Origin: Deltaproteobacteria bacterium
Lineage (GTDB): Bacteria > Desulfobacterota > Desulfobaccia > Desulfobaccales > 0-14-0-80-60-11
Reading direction: 5' to 3'
NCBI GenBank assembly: GCA_023381945.1
Contig: JAMCQY010000078.1
Location: 1-9,049, forward strand
Length of the DNA: 9,049 nt
Made by a program: the position numbers and the translations under genes. Of this stretch, positions 6,451-9,049 are shown in pieces (the stretch's first letter is position 1; each line of letters starts with the position of its first letter). The notes under the pieces were generated by a model. That model worked only from the letters and a program-made list of their open reading frames with translations, was not told the origin of the DNA and ran no database searches.

Positions 6451-8876
6451 AAGAAGAAAAGAAGACTGAACCCGAAACCGCGGTAAGCAAACTCGTCAAA
6501 GAGGACATTCCGGTCCAGGGTCTCGACTGCGCGGACTGCGCCCAGTTGCTGGAAAAAACCGTCTGCAAGCTTAACGGCGTGACGGGCGCGCAAGCCGATT
6601 TTATCAAGTCGAGCCTGCGGGTTGAATACTCCCCTGAGCAGGTGCAACCGCATGAGATTATCCAGGCTGTTCAAGGGGCCGGCTACGCGGTCCCTGCCGG
6701 TGAAATCAATACCACGACTTTCGTGGTCGAGGGCATGGACTGCGCCGACGAGGAGACGCTGATCAGGAAAGCCTTGGGAAAACTGGCCGGGATCGAAAGG
6801 ATGGATTTCTTTTTGGTCTCGGGAACGCTCCGGCTCCATTATAATCCGGCCCTGACGGATACTGAGGCCGTCATTCGGGCCATAGGCAGGGCAGGCTTCA
6901 CGGCCAGGGTAAAGAGGCTAGAACTGGCGGTGCCGTCCCGGGCGGGAAAAAGACAGGTTATTCTCCTGGGCCTGTGTGCGCTCCTGGCCGGCATGGGATT
7001 CGCGGTCTCACAGCTGGATTCTGTCTTAGGACCGGTTCTCATGCATCTGGGTGCTGTTTTAGGTATCGATCTCTTGCAATTGGGCTTCAGCCACGTCCTG
7101 GCGGATTTTCTCTACTCTGCGGCAATCATCGTCGGCGGCTTCTCTACGGCCAGAAAGGCGCTGGCGGCGGCCAAGAATTTGACTCCCGACATGAATCTCC
7201 TTATGACCGCGGCGGTGATCGGCGCCGCGGCCATCGAACAATGGACGGAGGCTGCGGCTGTCGTCTTCCTCTTCTCGCTGGCGAATATCTTGGAAAATTA
7301 CAGTATGGAGCGAACCCGCCGGGCCATCAGGTCCCTCCTGGAACTTTCCCCGCAGGAAGCCACGGTGAGAAGGGGAGAGAGCGAAGCGACAGTGCCAGTG
7401 GAAGAAGTGCGGCTGGGTGAGACGATCGTCATCTACCCTGGCGCCAAGATACCCCTGGACGGCGAGGTTATCGAAGGGAACTCCACGGTCAACCAGGCAC
7501 CCATAACGGGCGAGTCGATGCCGGTCAAGAAGGGCCCGGGGGATGCGGTCTTCGCGGGATCGATCAATCAACGAGGCTCACTGGCGGTCCGGGTGACCCA
7601 CCTGGCGGGCGACACCACGCTGGCCAGGATCATCCACATGGTGGAGGAGGCCCAGGCGCAGAAAGCGCCTTCCCAGGGCTTTGTGGACCGGTTCGCTCGC
7701 TATTATACCCCGGCGGTGATTGTCGCGGCGGCCCTGGTTATGGCCGTGCCGCCGCTCCTGTTTTACCAGCCTTTCAATCCCTGGTTCTACCGGGCGCTGG
7801 TTCTCCTGGTCATCTCGTGCCCCTGTGCCCTGGTCATTTCCACCCCGGTGGCCATCGTCTCGGGGTTGGCAGGCGCGGCCCGGAGCGGCATCCTGATTAA
7901 GGGCGGCGTACATCTCGAAAATGCTGGGGCCATACGGGTGATCGCCTTTGATAAGACCGGCACCTTAACGCGGGGAGAACCTGCGGTAACCCAAGTGGTT
8001 CCCTTAAGCGGCCGGACTGCCGGGGAGGTTCTCGCCATGGCCGCCGCCGTGGAGAGCAAGTCTGAGCATCACCTGGCCCAGGCGATCCTGAACCGGGCAG
8101 AGCAGGAAGGGGTCAGTTTTACCAAACAGGTGGAAGAATTTGAAGCAATCCCAGGCAAGGGGGTAAGGGCCAGGATCAATGGCGAAACCTTCTATGTCGG
8201 CAGCCATCAACTGTTTGCCGATTTGGAACTCTGCCGCGAAGAACTTTGCATTCGGGCCGAGGCCCTGGAAAACGAATCGCAGACCGTAGTGGTGGTGGGA
8301 TCAAGTCAGGGGCCGACGGGTTTAATCGTCATCGAGGACGCCTTGCGCCCTGAGGCGCCGGAGGCCATGGACCGGCTGCGCCAAGCGGGGATTAACAAAT
8401 TGGTGATGCTGACCGGCGACAATCCCAGTGCGGCACGGGCCGTAGCCGACCGATTGGGGATGGACTCTTACTTTGCCGGGTTGATGCCGGCGGACAAAGT
8501 GGGGGTGGTGAAGCGGCTGCTGGAAGAGGGAAACCACGTGGCCATGGTGGGAGACGGGGTCAATGACGCCCCCGCCCTGGCCACGGCTACCCTGGGCATC
8601 GCCATGGGCGCGGCAGGCTCGGATGCCGCCATCGAGGCGGCGGACATCGCGCTCATGTCTGATGACCTCGCCAAGTTACCGGTAGCCATCAGCCTCAGCC
8701 GCAAAGCGCGGCGGATCATCAAGGCCAACATCGTCCTGGCGATAGCCGCCAAAGGCGTCTTCCTGGCCCTGGGCGGCGTGGGCTTGGCCACCCTCTGGAT
8801 GGCTGTTTTCGCCGATATGGGAATCTCCCTCATGGTGATTTTAAATGGCCTGAGGGTCTTTAGAGTCAAAAGGTAA
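6447..8876 (+). CDS. zntA: P1B-2-type Zn/Cd/Pb-translocating ATPase (ZntA/CadA family)
   Basis: An 809-residue inner-membrane ATPase expected to export Zn(II), Cd(II) or Pb(II) from cytoplasm to periplasm. Two N-terminal HMA domains are seen. The first (about 20-84) has the metal site GLDCADC (C28, C31). The second (about 90-155) has GMDCADEE, with C99 and Glu102/103 in place of the second Cys. Membrane segments follow at about 170-290, then the actuator motif TGES (354-357), the transport-site CPC (458-460), the phosphorylation motif DKTGT (502-506), TGD (656-658) and GDGVND (702-707). The last two membrane segments carry K769 (AAKG) and D790 (ADMG), the pair typical of the Zn-type P1B-2 subgroup. 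The normally conserved HP motif of the nucleotide domain reads HH (H541-H542). The start overlaps the end of the PII-like gene by 4 bases; GGAG at 6439-6442 is only 4 bases away, which suggests translational coupling. CadA would be an equally fair symbol. Confidence 0.94.
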   Translation: MKEEKKTEPETAVSKLVKEDIPVQGLDCADCAQLLEKTVCKLNGVTGAQADFIKSSLRVEYSPEQVQPHEIIQAVQGAGYAVPAGEINTTTFVVEGMDCADEETLIRKALGKLAGIERMDFFLVSGTLRLHYNPALTDTEAVIRAIGRAGFTARVKRLELAVPSRAGKRQVILLGLCALLAGMGFAVSQLDSVLGPVLMHLGAVLGIDLLQLGFSHVLADFLYSAAIIVGGFSTARKALAAAKNLTPDMNLLMTAAVIGAAAIEQWTEAAAVVFLFSLANILENYSMERTRRAIRSLLELSPQEATVRRGESEATVPVEEVRLGETIVIYPGAKIPLDGEVIEGNSTVNQAPITGESMPVKKGPGDAVFAGSINQRGSLAVRVTHLAGDTTLARIIHMVEEAQAQKAPSQGFVDRFARYYTPAVIVAAALVMAVPPLLFYQPFNPWFYRALVLLVISCPCALVISTPVAIVSGLAGAARSGILIKGGVHLENAGAIRVIAFDKTGTLTRGEPAVTQVVPLSGRTAGEVLAMAAAVESKSEHHLAQAILNRAEQEGVSFTKQVEEFEAIPGKGVRARINGETFYVGSHQLFADLELCREELCIRAEALENESQTVVVVGSSQGPTGLIVIEDALRPEAPEAMDRLRQAGINKLVMLTGDNPSAARAVADRLGMDSYFAGLMPADKVGVVKRLLEEGNHVAMVGDGVNDAPALATATLGIAMGAAGSDAAIEAADIALMSDDLAKLPVAISLSRKARRIIKANIVLAIAAKGVFLALGGVGLATLWMAVFADMGISLMVILNGLRVFRVKR

Positions 8877-8883
8877 TCTAATC

Positions 8884-8889
8884 AGGAGG
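8884..8889 (+). promoter_or_regulatory. Shine-Dalgarno of the lipoprotein gene
   Basis: AGGAGG at 8884-8889 lies 5 bases before ATG 8895, in the 18-base gap after the ATPase stop. The gap holds no hairpin, so the lipoprotein gene probably belongs to the same transcript. Confidence 0.8.
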
Positions 8890-8894
8890 AAAAA

Positions 8895-9049
8895 ATGAAA
8901 TATCGGCGGCTATTAGGCCTTGTAGCCATGGCATTGATCTTAGCGGCTTGCAGCACTCCCATGCAGGAACAAGATTATCTGCATCAATACGGCTATAAGG
9001 GTGGCAGAGGCCAGGGATATCGTAAACTTCCTTATTATGTCTCCCAGGA
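8895..9049 (+). CDS. small lipoprotein, 3' end beyond the window (partial)
   Basis: The frame is open from ATG 8895 to the window edge, giving 51 complete codons. A lipoprotein signal peptide is clear: basic K2, R4, R5, hydrophobic core 6-16, and lipobox LAAC with Cys19. The visible mature part is rich in Tyr, Gly and Gln (Y28, Y33, Y35, Y43, Y48, Y49, and KGGRGQGY at 36-43). The residue after the lipid Cys is Ser, not Asp, which by the E. coli rule points to the outer membrane. I do not recognise the family. Its place 18 bases after the ATPase stop suggests co-expression with the efflux genes, perhaps as a periplasmic or outer-membrane accessory, but no function can be assigned. Confidence 0.75.
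   Translation, partial: MKYRRLLGLVAMALILAACSTPMQEQDYLHQYGYKGGRGQGYRKLPYYVSQ

Noticed and set aside
6120..6839. 239-codon open frame on the minus strand across the PII-like gene and ATPase start
   Set aside because: It covers the antisense of two genes with unmistakable family motifs and shows no motif of its own.
8877..8894. possible terminator between the ATPase and the lipoprotein gene
   Set aside because: The 18-base gap contains only a Shine-Dalgarno and an A-run. There is no inverted repeat or T-run.
1..9049. CRISPR arrays, tRNA or rRNA genes, insertion sequences, and a metal-responsive regulator (MerR, ArsR, two-component)
   Set aside because: I looked for direct repeats, tRNA-like folds, transposase motifs and helix-turn-helix or sensor kinase genes on both strands and saw none. 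Nearly all of the window is accounted for by the efflux genes.

Overview
This window is one strand of a heavy-metal efflux operon from a GC-rich Gram-negative bacterium. The cell type follows from an outer-membrane efflux channel with a signal peptide, a periplasmic adaptor, an RND pump and a lipoprotein with a clear lipobox. The gene combination and codon use would suit a Desulfobacterota-like (delta-proteobacterial) genome, but this is a guess: no taxonomic marker is present.

Layout, all on the + strand. Bases 1-75 hold at most the tail of an upstream gene. A small secreted Cys/His-rich protein (76-348) is followed by a 72-base AT-rich gap. Next comes a complete CzcCBA-type tripartite exporter: outer-membrane channel (421-1656, TTG start), membrane-fusion adaptor with a His-rich linker (1660-2973), and RND pump (2984-6091). 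A divergent PII-family protein (6103-6450, GTG start) follows and overlaps by 4 bases a P1B-2-type Zn/Cd/Pb ATPase (6447-8876). The start of a small lipoprotein gene (8895 onward) runs off the window. From 421 on, gaps are 3, 10, 11, -4 and 18 bases, nearly every gene has a good Shine-Dalgarno sequence, and I see no terminator, so these genes read as one transcription unit that continues past the right edge.

How the genes fit together (inference from families). The P1B ATPase would move Zn(II)/Cd(II)/Pb(II) from cytoplasm to periplasm. The CBA complex would take the metal from the periplasm out of the cell. The Cys/His-rich protein and the His-rich linker of the adaptor are candidate periplasmic metal-handling elements. 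Pump residues argue for divalent ions rather than Cu(I)/Ag(I): the positions of the CusA methionine triad carry Val, Leu and Glu, and the ATPase has the Lys and Asp of the Zn-type C-terminal membrane segments.

The most interesting element is the PII-like protein between the two pumps. It has a T-loop about three residues shorter than canonical PII, no uridylylation tyrosine, and lacks the usual Gln and Lys ligand residues. It resembles the metal-efflux-associated PII-NG group and may act as a nucleotide-dependent regulator of one or both pumps. No dedicated metal-responsive regulator is seen in the window.
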